A stretch of 64,000 bases of DNA from Listeria goaensis (GCF_900186125.1 NZ_FYBQ01000002.1:124001-188000); one strand, 5' to 3'; shown: positions 53,740 through 62,889, counted from the stretch's first letter. Notes: generated by a model from the letters alone, not told the origin. Numbers and translations are program-made.

Positions 53740-53836
53740 TTAATCTCCTCTCAAACTTCTCACCCTCTATGTTACTACATTTTCTCGGGAAGTAGTGCCA
53801 AAATGTAAAAAAACTTATATATTTCTCATGAGATTT

Positions 53837-54658
53837 TTACTTTAAATCCCCTAAAAGCTTAAAAACACATTCTTTTATCTCTAAGTCTAAATTTCGATTT
53901 TGTTCGCTTGTAATCAAATAAAACGGTCGATTCAAATCCGTTTTTTCTTGCGTCACCTGTTCAGAGTGCGTGACGAATTTTGATTGCAGCGTGCGACCAA
54001 GTCCAAGCTCAATCGCCTGGTGAATCATCGCGTTATGGTTAATTACCATTTTTTCTTCAGGTTGGATATTTTCCTCTAGTAAATACTGGTCTGTATACGC
54101 CCGAATACCAGACCCTTTTTCTCTGAAAATCCACGTTTTATTTTCTGGGCTGCCAAAAACGACCATTTCATCCCACATGAAAATTTCCCGCTCCACGCCT
54201 GGCACAATTTCCGGCGACTCCACGAGCCCAATATCGGCGTCTAGCATGTGCACCGAATGAAACACGTGACTCGAATTTTCGATAAAAAAGTTGAAATCGA
54301 CGTGCGGAAATTGATCTGTGAGCGGCTTTAAAATTTGCGGTAAGAGAAAATCACCAATCGTTTGCGATGCGGCAATTTTGAACTTTTTGCGCTCGCCGCC
54401 ATCAAGACGCGCAAGTTCGCTTAGTATCCCGCTCCAGTTGTTTTTCATTTGCGTGGCTTTTTCATATAAGAAATCAGCCGCTTTTGTCGGCGTAATGCGA
54501 TTATTACCACTTCGCAAAAACAGCTTTATTCCCAAATCCTGTTCTAATTTTTCAATATGCACGGAAATCGTTGGCTGCGAAATATAAAGTTTTTTCGCTG
54601 CTTTCGTGAAATTTTGCTCCTCATAAACAGTCGTAAACGTTTCTAAAAGTTGAAACAT
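53837..54658 (-). CDS. LysR-family transcriptional regulator
   Basis: A 273-residue LysR regulator with a clear HTH (FTTVYEEQNFTKAAKKLYISQPTISVHIEKLEQDLGIKLF) and an effector domain from about residue 90. Start ATG 54658 has AGGAGG 7 bases before it; the preceding GTG is less likely. It follows the YeiH-like gene by 15 bases on the same strand, the reverse of the usual divergent layout. CysB/YeiE-type regulators are often paired with YeiH, so it may control that gene and itself. Confidence 0.9.
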   Translation of the reverse strand: MFQLLETFTTVYEEQNFTKAAKKLYISQPTISVHIEKLEQDLGIKLFLRSGNNRITPTKAADFLYEKATQMKNNWSGILSELARLDGGERKKFKIAASQTIGDFLLPQILKPLTDQFPHVDFNFFIENSSHVFHSVHMLDADIGLVESPEIVPGVEREIFMWDEMVVFGSPENKTWIFREKGSGIRAYTDQYLLEENIQPEEKMVINHNAMIHQAIELGLGRTLQSKFVTHSEQVTQEKTDLNRPFYLITSEQNRNLDLEIKECVFKLLGDLK

Positions 54659-54673
54659 CACTTCTCCTCCTGA

Positions 54674-55663
54674 TTAAAAAAAGAATTTGCTTGCCAAAAA
54701 TGAAAAGCCGAACAGCACAGCTGAACTAATGCTTGCCGCTAGAAAAACATTGCCCCCACGTGCCCGAATGACCTTGAAATTCACACTCATGCCTAGCGCG
54801 GCCATCGCCATGCCAAGAAAAATATAAGCAGCGCTCACAAGCCCGTTTAATAGTGCATCGCCAAGTGGTAAAAACGTTCCCGCTACGCTCGCGAGCAAAA
54901 AGCCAACCATAAACCACGGGATTGGGAGTTTGCGCTTCCCTTCTGCCCGGCTTTCCTTACGCCCGAACCACATGCCAACAAAAATCGCGACTGGTGCTAG
55001 CAAAATGACACGTGACAACTTCGTAATTAAAGCCGCATCAAGTGCCGCAGACCCGCTTGAACTCCCCGCTGCCACCGCATGAGCAATCTCATGTAAAGAC
55101 GCCCCGTTCATCACACCAAATTGCGTCGGCGACAAACCAAGCCACGGCTTCAAACCAATTTCAATGAGCGTAAACACTGTGCCTAAAATACAAACGACCG
55201 CGACCGCAAGCACCGAATCATCTTTATTCGCCTTCACTTCCGGCGACACGCCCATCACAGCCGCCGCTCCGCAAATCCCGCAGCCACTTGCCGTTAAAAT
55301 GGCGAGCTTCTCATCCACTTTAAACAACCGACACAAATAGTAGGTTAAAAAAATCATTCCAGTAACCACAACGAGTGCCAGTAAAATCGTCTTCACGCCT
55401 GATTCAGCAAGCACTTTTAAGTTGAGCCGAAACCCCAACAAAATAATTCCCAGCCGCAAAAATTTATTGGAGATAAACGCCATCCCAATTTCGCTCTTCT
55501 GAATGACCGGCCGACTCACTTGAAAAAGCATTCCAAACAAAAGCGCAATTACAAGCGCCCCCACCAAACTAAATCCTGGCAAAAGCGCCAAATATTTCCC
55601 CGCAAGCGAACAGATAAGCGTCACTGCCGCCGCAATCCAAAAACTTTGTTTCGCAAAAATCAT
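54674..55663 (-). CDS. YeiH family putative sulfate exporter
   Basis: A 329-residue membrane protein with about ten helices. The family cores are RLGIILLGFRLNLKVLAESG, LTASGCGICGAAAVMGVSPEVKA, and NGASLHEIAHAVAAGSSSG, the last with a His also found in homologues. YeiH (PSE family) was proposed to export sulfate or a related compound; direct evidence is thin. The LysR gene follows directly and is probably its regulator. Confidence 0.85.
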   Translation of the reverse strand: MIFAKQSFWIAAAVTLICSLAGKYLALLPGFSLVGALVIALLFGMLFQVSRPVIQKSEIGMAFISNKFLRLGIILLGFRLNLKVLAESGVKTILLALVVVTGMIFLTYYLCRLFKVDEKLAILTASGCGICGAAAVMGVSPEVKANKDDSVLAVAVVCILGTVFTLIEIGLKPWLGLSPTQFGVMNGASLHEIAHAVAAGSSSGSAALDAALITKLSRVILLAPVAIFVGMWFGRKESRAEGKRKLPIPWFMVGFLLASVAGTFLPLGDALLNGLVSAAYIFLGMAMAALGMSVNFKVIRARGGNVFLAASISSAVLFGFSFLASKFFF

Positions 55664-55763
55664 TTTTATCCTCCTCGTTCAATATCTTACTTTAAGTATA
55701 AAAGATTTTTACGATTAAATAAAATAGTAATAATAAATGATTTTAATTAAGTATTTTAATAAC

Positions 55764-55794
55764 AAAAAAAGAGCAATCATTTTAGATTGCTCTT
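55764..55794 (-). terminator. Terminator of the MutS2-like gene
   Basis: AAGAGCAATC/GATTGCTCTT stem with a 6-nt loop and seven T residues on the minus strand. Confidence 0.88.
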
Positions 55795-55810
55795 AACTTT
55801 ACACGCACAA

Positions 55811-57709
55811 TCAATCGTCATCAATTGTCCTCTTCATTTCCTTCTGCACTTTCCGCAGCGCTTTTTTGGAGCCACGTTCGAAATCGCGTGCTTCTTTGCG
55901 TTCAGCGAAAGATGTAAAAAGGGAGTCCAAATCGTAGTCGGCCGGGTACAGGTCGCTTGCTTTAGCGAGTCTAGCCAGTCGTTTGGCGCGTACAACAACT
56001 TGCTTGCCGCCCGCAAAAACGGTCACGTCATCTTTGTCCTGCGCGTAAACGAGGCCAACTTCTTTTGTTTCTAAAAGCTCAACTCGGTCGCCTTTCGCAA
56101 ATTCAATTTGTGGTTCACGCACGTCTTGTTCGACTTTTCGGACCGTGATTTTTTCATACACGTAATCTTTTGATGTCATGTAGCGCGAAGCTTGGCGAAT
56201 GATTTTGTCATCCAAATTCATTTTTTTGGCAATGAAAAGCGCATTGCTTTCCCCAGATTCGCCAATGATAAGCTGATATTTCGGTTCGAGCGTTTCCTGA
56301 TTGAACGCCATACGCGCATTCATGAAGTCGGGATGTTCGCTGCCATATTTTTTGATTTCCGCATAATGGGTCGTCGCAATAGTCGTCGCACCTTTTTTGT
56401 AGCACGCTTCTAAAATCGCGACCGCGAGTGCCGCTCCTTCATTCGGTTCAGTCCCACTTCCAATTTCATCCAAAAGAAGCAGTGTTTGTTTATTCGTGCG
56501 TGACACGATATCCGCGATGTTGCGCATATGCGAAGAGAACGTGCTGAGCGCATTTTCGATACTTTGGTTGTCGCCAATGTCCACGAAAACGCCATCGAAA
56601 ATCGCCATTTCCGCCCCCTCATCTGCCGGAATGTGCAAACCTGCCATCATCATTAGCGTAAGCAGCCCAATGGTTTTCAGCACAACCGTTTTCCCGCCAG
56701 CATTTGGCCCTGTAATGACAAGACTTCGGTAATTCTCCCCAATTTCAAATTGCAGCGGCACACGATCTGTCCCTAAAAGAAACGGATGCCGTGCATTTTT
56801 CAGCCGAATAATGCCATTTTCATTGATGCTCGGTGAAATGCCTTCCATTTGTCTAGAGAGCTTCCCTTTAGCAAAAATAAAGTCGAATTCGGCGATAACA
56901 TCTTTGTTATGCTTAATACCGTCTAGTTTTTCAATGATACTTCCAGTTAACGTCATCAAAATCTGATAAACTTCCGCGCTTTCCCATGCGTAAAGGCCAA
57001 CAAGTTCGTCATTTAGCTTCCGCACCGCTTCTGGCTCAATAAAAACCGTCGTTCCCTTCCCAGACGATTCGACAATCGCACCCGGAACAAATTTTTGGAA
57101 ACTCGCTTTAATTGGCACCGTATAGCGATCATTTTTTTTGCTCACAAAAAATTCTTGGATATATTTGCGGTTTTGGCTGTTCTTCATGAATTTTTCAAGC
57201 CGTTCAGAAATCTTCTCTTGTGTGTCTAAAATCGCTTTCCGAACTTTCCGTAACGCACGGCTCGCCTCATTCACCACTTCGCCATTTCGAATCGCCGCAT
57301 AAATTTCATCTTCTACGTCCATGAAACTTTCAATGCTCCCCGAATAACCCATTAAAATCGGCGCAACATGTTCATTTTTCTCCATAAATTGCTTCACACG
57401 TCTTGTACTCCGCAAAAAATCAGCTATCAGAGTAAGCTCTTGCGGCATCAGTTCCTGCCCCCGGTCGATTTTCCCGATGAGCTGGTCAATATGGCTAACG
57501 CCCGCAAGCGGCAAATTTTGTCCACTATTTAAAATTGTCCGCGCTTCGGAAGTCTCCGCTAATTTATGCGCGATGGATTTTTTCGTTCTATATATATGCC
57601 CTTCCTGCGCTTTTTCTTTTGCAACGTTGCTCACGCAGTTTTCACTTAGGCGTGTCATTAATTCGTTAAAGCCTAGTTTTTGATAAGTTTCTGTATTCAT
57701 TTCTTCCAA
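55811..57709 (-). CDS. MutS2-like ATPase lacking the Smr domain
   Basis: A 632-residue MutS2-family protein. The clamp and core domains run to about residue 310, then the ATPase: Walker A GPNAGGKT (about 332-339), DEGAEMAIFDGVFVDIGDNQSIENALSTFSSHM, Walker B LLLLDEIGSGTEPNEGAAL and the TTHYAEIK loop. A KOW-like basic segment (FAKGDRVELLETKEVG) follows, but the protein stops where MutS2 of about 785 residues would continue with a linker and the Smr nuclease. It is therefore a paralogue that may act on DNA or ribosomes without Smr cleavage. GGAG precedes the ATG. Confidence 0.85.
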   Translation of the reverse strand: MEEMNTETYQKLGFNELMTRLSENCVSNVAKEKAQEGHIYRTKKSIAHKLAETSEARTILNSGQNLPLAGVSHIDQLIGKIDRGQELMPQELTLIADFLRSTRRVKQFMEKNEHVAPILMGYSGSIESFMDVEDEIYAAIRNGEVVNEASRALRKVRKAILDTQEKISERLEKFMKNSQNRKYIQEFFVSKKNDRYTVPIKASFQKFVPGAIVESSGKGTTVFIEPEAVRKLNDELVGLYAWESAEVYQILMTLTGSIIEKLDGIKHNKDVIAEFDFIFAKGKLSRQMEGISPSINENGIIRLKNARHPFLLGTDRVPLQFEIGENYRSLVITGPNAGGKTVVLKTIGLLTLMMMAGLHIPADEGAEMAIFDGVFVDIGDNQSIENALSTFSSHMRNIADIVSRTNKQTLLLLDEIGSGTEPNEGAALAVAILEACYKKGATTIATTHYAEIKKYGSEHPDFMNARMAFNQETLEPKYQLIIGESGESNALFIAKKMNLDDKIIRQASRYMTSKDYVYEKITVRKVEQDVREPQIEFAKGDRVELLETKEVGLVYAQDKDDVTVFAGGKQVVVRAKRLARLAKASDLYPADYDLDSLFTSFAERKEARDFERGSKKALRKVQKEMKRTIDDD

Positions 57710-57796
57710 TCTCCTTTGTTTAAAAGTGGAAGATACCTTGGTGCGTCCTGAATTTTGGTTTTAGGTGTTTAAAACGTTTCGCTTTGCTTGCGTCTT

Positions 57797-58028
57797 TAAG
57801 CGCTGAAGGTGCTAAGAGAATCCTTGGATCAACGCCTCACTTTGTTCGGCCTTGTACTGCACCTCTAGGCACTAAAAGTGCTAAGAGGACTTTGGATCAA
57901 CGTTTCGCTTTGCTCAACCTTGTACTGCACCTCTAAGCGCTGAAGCGCTAAGAGAATCCTTGGATCAACGCCTCACCTTGTTCGGCCTTGTACTGCACCT
58001 CTAAGCACTGAAGTGCTAAGAGGTGCAG
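57797..58028. repeat. Tandem 68-bp repeats with two covarying hairpins each
   Basis: Units lie at 57797-57865, 57866-57933 and 57934-58001, with a 27-bp partial fourth at 58002-58028. Each holds hairpin A (AGCACT-GA-AGTGCT type) and hairpin B (CAACGCC ... GGCCTTG type). Between copies, GCC/GGC in hairpin B becomes GTT/AAC, an inner A-T becomes G-C, and in hairpin A an A-T pair becomes G-C, so pairing is kept. At the right end CTGCACCTCT and AGAGGTGCAG extend the last copy into a 36-nt hairpin. Strand of expression is unknown. Confidence 0.75.
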
Positions 58029-58056
58029 CAAAAAACTGCAAACACCTTTGCAGTTT
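58029..58056 (-). terminator. Terminator-like hairpin beside the repeat array
   Basis: AAACTGCAAA/TTTGCAGTTT with loop GGTG on the minus strand, followed by TTTTTTGC. It would stop transcripts entering the repeat array from the right. Confidence 0.6.
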
Positions 58057-58070
58057 CATAAACATATCAA

Positions 58071-58087
58071 ATTATGATAGTCATAAT
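58071..58087. promoter_or_regulatory. 17-bp perfect inverted repeat of operator type
   Basis: ATTATGA-TAG-TCATAAT is a perfect 7-3-7 palindrome, similar in size to Fur/PerR-type operators but not matching their consensus exactly. It lies upstream of the minus-strand terminator hairpin. Confidence 0.4.
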
Positions 58088-58310
58088 CGTAAATGTTTTG
58101 AAAGAGTTAGGTATCTTCATAGGCAAACCAAATAAACTTTCGTTTTTGAAAAATTTAATTGGTTGATTCATTTCCTAATTTAAGATATAACTACACTCAC
58201 AAAAAGCACCTCGATTATTTGTTTGGACGCTAAACTTTCTTTCTCTAACAGAATACAAGGTAGGGGTTTTTTTGTCAACCTTCGCTCTTTCATTTACTTT
58301 CAATAAAGGG

Positions 58311-58608
58311 TTGATTTATTAGGCTTTTTCCTTTAAGATAGTACAAGTAATTAAATAAAATCCTCATCACTGGTGAGGTAGAGGTTGCAAAGATCACAAG
58401 TAGATTTCTTGAAGCGCGCGAAACGCTATTGATAGAAATGGAAAAGGAGATTTGCCGAAGTAAAATGAATTTTTGCGGTTTATTTTGCTGGGACGGTTTG
58501 CGAAAGCGGCTGGACTGCTACTAAAATAGTCTTTTTTAGTAGGTGCGCTATCTGACAAGGATGCTTTGTATGTTATCCCCGCCTTATAGCCATAAGACGG
58601 GGTTTTTT
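58311..58608 (+). promoter_or_regulatory. Lysine riboswitch (L box) with promoter and terminator
   Basis: Promoter TTGATT (58311-58316), 17 bp, TAAGAT (58334-58339). The aptamer shows the conserved L-box blocks GAGGTAGAGGTTGC, AAAGGAGATTTGCCGAAGT, GGCTGGACTGCTAC and CTATCTGACA in order. The expression platform ends in a terminator hairpin at 58577-58602 (CCCCG.../...CGGGG) with six T residues. Lysine binding should terminate transcription and lower lysP expression. A matching element before lmo0798 is known in L. monocytogenes. Confidence 0.95.
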
Positions 58609-58665
58609 ATATGATTAGAAAGTCCTGATACAGCGCGAAATTTAGACAAAAAAGGAGTTTTATAA

Positions 58666-60132
58666 TTGAAGAAAAAATCAAGTGGGGAGATTAAGCGTTC
58701 TCTTCAAACACGACATTTATCGATGATTGCGATTGGGGGATCCATTGGAACTGGGTTGTTTCTTGCAAGTGGAAATGCGATAGCGACAGCGGGACCAGGC
58801 GGGGCGCTTGTGGCGTATGCAGCCATTGGATTGATGGTATTTTTCCTGATGACAAGTCTTGGCGAAATGGCTACGTATATGCCCGTATCGGGGTCTTTTA
58901 GCACGTACGCCACGCGATTTGTTGATCCCGCTTTTGGCTTTGCGCTCGGCTGGAATTACTGGTTTAACTGGGCAATTACACTCGCCGTCGATATTTCAAC
59001 GGCCGCACTCATCGTGCAGTTTTGGTTACCAGATACGCCAGCTTGGCTTTGGAGTGCCATTTTCTTAGTGCTTATTTTTGGATTAAATGCCTTATCTGTA
59101 CGGGCTTACGGGGAATCCGAGTATTGGTTTTCCATTATCAAAGTGGCCACCGTTATTGTCTTCCTTATCGTCGGCGTTTTGACGATTTTTGGGATTCTTG
59201 GCGGGGAATTCATCGGGTTTAAAAACTTCACAGTTGGAGAGGCACCATTTAAAGGCGGATTTTTCGCGATACTTGGAACATTCCTCATCGCCGGCTTTTC
59301 CTTCCAAGGGACAGAGCTTGTTGGTATTGCAGCTGGGGAAAGTGAAACACCAGAAAAAAGCGTTCCGAAGGCGATTAAACAAGTTTTCTGGCGGATTTTG
59401 CTATTTTATATTTTTGCGATTTTCGTGATTGGCCTGATTATCCCTTATACGAGCCCGAATTTGCTTGGCGGTGAGGCAACTGATGTGGCGATTAGTCCAT
59501 TTACGCTCGTTTTTGAAAAAGCTGGTTTAGCGTTTGCGGCGTCTGTCATGAATGCCGTCATTTTAACGAGCGTTTTGTCCGCTGGAAACTCTGGCTTGTA
59601 TGCTTCAACGCGTATGCTTTGGTCGATGGCAAAAGACCGCAAAGCGCCACAATTTTTGTCTAAAGTAAACCACCGTGGTATTCCAATGGCTGCCCTTGTA
59701 GTAACAACAATTGTTGGGGCACTTACTTTTGTCACTACTTTAAGTGAAAATGGGACGGTCATTTATACATGGCTGCTTAGCGCATCTGGCTTAACTGGTT
59801 TCATCGCCTGGGTCGGTATCGCCATTAGTCATTACCGCTTCCGCCGTGCATTTATTAAACAAGGTCATGATTTAAACGAACTGAAATACCGAGCGAAATT
59901 CTTCCCATTCGGACCGATACTCGCGCTCATTTTATGTATTTTAGTCATCATCGGTCAAGATTACAATTCCTTTTTAAATCCTGATTTCACAAGCGCCGCC
60001 TGGTGGCAAAAAATCGGCATCTCCTATATTGGATTACCCATTTTCTTCATCTTTTGGCTCTCTTACAAATTGACGAAGAAGACCAAAATTATTCCGCTTG
60101 AAGAAGCCGAATTTGACCACAAGAAAATGTAA
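58666..60132 (+). CDS. lysP: Lysine-specific permease LysP
   Basis: A 488-residue APC-family amino-acid permease with twelve helices. It opens GEIKRSLQTRHLSMIAIGGSIGTGLFLASGNAIATAGPGGAL, the amino-acid binding GSIGTG motif, and contains FSFQGTELVGIAAGESETPEKSVPKAIKQVFWRI. The lysine riboswitch in its leader makes lysine the substrate with high confidence. The start is a TTG at 58666 with AAAGGAG before it. Monocistronic, ending in a shared terminator. Confidence 0.96.
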   Translation: MKKKSSGEIKRSLQTRHLSMIAIGGSIGTGLFLASGNAIATAGPGGALVAYAAIGLMVFFLMTSLGEMATYMPVSGSFSTYATRFVDPAFGFALGWNYWFNWAITLAVDISTAALIVQFWLPDTPAWLWSAIFLVLIFGLNALSVRAYGESEYWFSIIKVATVIVFLIVGVLTIFGILGGEFIGFKNFTVGEAPFKGGFFAILGTFLIAGFSFQGTELVGIAAGESETPEKSVPKAIKQVFWRILLFYIFAIFVIGLIIPYTSPNLLGGEATDVAISPFTLVFEKAGLAFAASVMNAVILTSVLSAGNSGLYASTRMLWSMAKDRKAPQFLSKVNHRGIPMAALVVTTIVGALTFVTTLSENGTVIYTWLLSASGLTGFIAWVGIAISHYRFRRAFIKQGHDLNELKYRAKFFPFGPILALILCILVIIGQDYNSFLNPDFTSAAWWQKIGISYIGLPIFFIFWLSYKLTKKTKIIPLEEAEFDHKKM

Positions 60133-60140
60133 ATCACATA

Positions 60141-60177
60141 AAAAAATCACCCTCCATCTTAAGATAAGGGTGATTTT
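60141..60177. terminator. Bidirectional terminator between lysP and the LPXTG gene
   Basis: AAAATCACCCT/AGGGTGATTTT stem with a 13-nt loop. Confidence 0.85.
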
Positions 60178-60195
60178 CATTTTATCTAGCTACAC

Positions 60196-62889
60196 TTATT
60201 TTTTTCTCCAAAAGAACAGACTTCCGATAGCTAGTAATCCTAGCCCAATTAATCCAGCTGCAGCAGGTTCACTATCTCCTGTTTTAGGCAAAGCATCTTT
60301 TGTGACTTCTTTAACTGTCGGTGTGCTGCTATATGCTTTTGGTTGGCTTTGCTCTATGGAAATGGGATTCGTGTTGCCTAAACCTGCTTTAATCACTTCT
60401 GCCGGGTCCTCTGTATCTGTATTGTTCTTATCTTGCTTTGAAGAATCAGTGTCATCATTATGATTAACAGGAAGCTCTGTAATGATAACGATTCGTTGGA
60501 AGTTTGTTGTATTTCCATCGCTATCTGTGACTTCATAGGTCACTTCATAAGCATCTGGCTTACTCGTATCAACTTCGTTACTCACTACTTTCATTTGGCT
60601 CGTAATATCGCCATCTTCTTTATCTGTTGCCTGTATATCGCTCATTGGGTCAAACGCATCGCCTTCTTGTAGACGAATTATCTTTTCTCCGGTGATTTCA
60701 GGTGCTTCTGTTACGATAACTGTACGATCAAATGTTGTCTTGTTTCCATCACTATCACTGACTTCATACGTCACTTCATAGGTTCCTGGATTTCCTTGTT
60801 GTACTTCATTATTTACGACTCTGATTTGTTCGGTAACATCGCCATCTTCTTTATCTGTTGCCTGAATATCTTTCATCGGATCGAATGTATCAGTTGGATT
60901 TAAACGAATTTCTTTTTCTCCTGTCATTACGGGCGCTTCAGTCACAATAACCGTACGAGTAAAAGTCGTCTTGTTTCCATCACTATCGGTCACCTCGTAG
61001 CTTACTTCGTACGTCCCTGATGCCGCTTTGTTAATCGTATTGCTTGTCACTTTGATTTGATCTGTCATTTCACCGTCTTCTTTATCTGTTGCTTGAATCG
61101 TACTCATTGGATCGAATTCATCATTCGGATTTAAGCGTGTCACTTTTTCTCCTGTAATTTCAGGTGCTTCTGTCACGGTAACTGAACGGTCAAACAAAGC
61201 CTTATTACCATCACTATCAGTCACTTCATAACTTACTTTGTATGTTCCGGGAACGCCTTTTTCTACGGAGTTACTCGTTACTTTGACTTGGTTTGTAAGA
61301 TTGCCGTCTTCTTTATCTGTCGCTTGAATTGTACTCATTGGATCAAATTCATCAGTAGGATTCAAACGAGTCGTACTTTCTCCTGTAATTTGAGGCGCCT
61401 CGGTCACAATGACTGTACGCGTGTAGGTCGTGATATTTCCAGCGCTATCTGCCACCTCATACGTCACTTCATACGTGCCAGGAATACCTTCCTCTACATG
61501 ATTACTTGTCACTTTTATTTTATCTGTCACATTGCCATCTTCTTTATCTGTTGCTTGAATATCTGCCAATGGATCAAATGTATCATCTGGATTTAAGCGT
61601 ACTTCATTGTTTCCAGAAAAAACGGGTGCCCCTTCCACAACAACTTGACGAGTAAATGTTGCCTTATTTCCATCACTATCTGTGACTTCATAAGTGACTT
61701 CATAAGTTCCAGACACTCCTGTGTTCACTGGATTATCTATTACTTTTACTTGGCTAGTTAAATCGCCATCTTCTTTATCTGTCGCTTGAATTGTTTTCAT
61801 CGGATCAAACTCAACATTGGGTTGGATAATAGTTTCCTGCTCACCTTGAATGACAGGTACATCATTACTTGTGACTGCTACAGACTGATCGGTTCCGTCT
61901 GCCGTATACGTGTCCTCTTCAAAATTCTCATCATGGTACACTACTGTCGTATCAGGTGTAACCGAAGATACTTCCGTCGCACCTTTTAAAGGAACCGTAA
62001 TGTTTATTGAGGTATTATTTTCAACTTTCCCTGTTGTGAAAGTTAATGTGCGGGTCGCCTCATCATAGCTTTCACCAGTTATGCTTGTGTCTGACGATGA
62101 TAAGCTTCCTGGTGTATAGGTTAATTCTTCTGGGATTTTGACAGAAAATGTATTACTTGTAGCTGCCATTCCTCCAACATTCGTAGCCTTTATATTATAA
62201 TTAACATCTTTATTAACTTTCGTACTTGCTTCTGAAAAAGCTCCTTCTACTTGAAGCACAGATTGCGTCGCAAACTGAACATTATCTAGTAAGTTTCCTA
62301 TAGCTTTATTTCCTCCCGCTGAAGACACTGCTCGGAATTGAAAACGGGTTGTCGTTTGGCCTTCTGGAATTGTGTATGTGCCTTTGTGAAGTCCCCATTC
62401 TGTATTTCCGTCTGTCATTTCCGCTTGCTGAGTCATAGTTCCTCCTGGTGCACCAAACTCTACGACTGCCGTATCATCACCCATTCGCCCTTTATGATAC
62501 ACTTGCCAGTGCACTGTAACACCTGGTGTAGTGGGAATATCTTGATACAACGCACTAGCTTCATAGGCATTCAGCTCAGCCCACTGTGTGCCAGATTGTG
62601 GTTTCGTATTATCAATATTTCGTTGTAATTCAATTTTCCCATCACTAGCAGTTGTTTGCCATCCAGGTACACTACTTTGATTATATAACTTATAACTTGC
62701 TGTAAAATGAGGGTTCTCAAAATCGCCGTTTACCAATGAAATTACAGCAGGTGAAGCTTGAAGGTTTGTCGTAGGGAGATTCGAAACAGCCTTTACTCCA
62801 GAACTGATAGGAATCATGATTAAATTAGTTAAAAATATCGTTGAAGAAACAGCTAACATACTTTTCTTTAATTTCTTTTTTTTCGTCAT
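60196..62889 (-). CDS. LPXTG-anchored surface protein with Ig-like DUF5011 repeats
   Basis: An 897-residue cell-wall protein covalently attached by sortase A. Order: signal peptide (residues 1-40); an N-terminal domain starting NGDFENPHFTASYKLYNQ resembling a carbohydrate-binding fold; a DUF11-like segment (about 215-340); six near-identical 77-residue Ig-like repeats (DUF5011 type), each with IQATDKEDG and GTYEVTYEV; a Thr/Ser/Asp-rich wall-spanning stretch; and the sorting signal LPKTG (about residue 868) followed by a hydrophobic helix and RKK. ATG 62889 has GGAGG 11 bases before it. No leucine-rich repeats, so it is not an internalin. Ligand unknown; adhesion is plausible. Confidence 0.92.
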   Translation of the reverse strand: MTKKKKLKKSMLAVSSTIFLTNLIMIPISSGVKAVSNLPTTNLQASPAVISLVNGDFENPHFTASYKLYNQSSVPGWQTTASDGKIELQRNIDNTKPQSGTQWAELNAYEASALYQDIPTTPGVTVHWQVYHKGRMGDDTAVVEFGAPGGTMTQQAEMTDGNTEWGLHKGTYTIPEGQTTTRFQFRAVSSAGGNKAIGNLLDNVQFATQSVLQVEGAFSEASTKVNKDVNYNIKATNVGGMAATSNTFSVKIPEELTYTPGSLSSSDTSITGESYDEATRTLTFTTGKVENNTSINITVPLKGATEVSSVTPDTTVVYHDENFEEDTYTADGTDQSVAVTSNDVPVIQGEQETIIQPNVEFDPMKTIQATDKEDGDLTSQVKVIDNPVNTGVSGTYEVTYEVTDSDGNKATFTRQVVVEGAPVFSGNNEVRLNPDDTFDPLADIQATDKEDGNVTDKIKVTSNHVEEGIPGTYEVTYEVADSAGNITTYTRTVIVTEAPQITGESTTRLNPTDEFDPMSTIQATDKEDGNLTNQVKVTSNSVEKGVPGTYKVSYEVTDSDGNKALFDRSVTVTEAPEITGEKVTRLNPNDEFDPMSTIQATDKEDGEMTDQIKVTSNTINKAASGTYEVSYEVTDSDGNKTTFTRTVIVTEAPVMTGEKEIRLNPTDTFDPMKDIQATDKEDGDVTEQIRVVNNEVQQGNPGTYEVTYEVSDSDGNKTTFDRTVIVTEAPEITGEKIIRLQEGDAFDPMSDIQATDKEDGDITSQMKVVSNEVDTSKPDAYEVTYEVTDSDGNTTNFQRIVIITELPVNHNDDTDSSKQDKNNTDTEDPAEVIKAGLGNTNPISIEQSQPKAYSSTPTVKEVTKDALPKTGDSEPAAAGLIGLGLLAIGSLFFWRKK
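60464..61850 (-). repeat. Six 231-bp tandem repeats inside the LPXTG gene
   Basis: The coding DNA of the six Ig-like domains forms a tandem array with a unit of about 231 bp. The stretch encoding IQATDKEDG is nearly unchanged between copies at the DNA level, which suggests recent duplication or gene conversion. Copy number may vary between strains. Confidence 0.75.

Larger units (their letters stand above)
57710..58665. other. 956-bp gene-free region with repeats and riboswitch
   Basis: From left to right: upstream DNA of the MutS2-like gene, a 68-bp tandem repeat array (57797-58028), a minus-strand terminator hairpin (58033-58056), a 17-bp inverted repeat (58071-58087), an AT-rich spacer with no recognised coding sequence, and the lysine riboswitch of lysP (58311-58608). 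No protein-coding frame is supported. Confidence 0.7.

Noticed and set aside
57797-58028. CRISPR array
   Set aside because: The unit is a continuous 68-bp repeat with no unique spacers between constant repeats, and there are no cas genes.
58311-58608. T-box leader for lysP
   Set aside because: The conserved blocks match the lysine riboswitch and no T-box sequence (AGGGTGG-type) is present.
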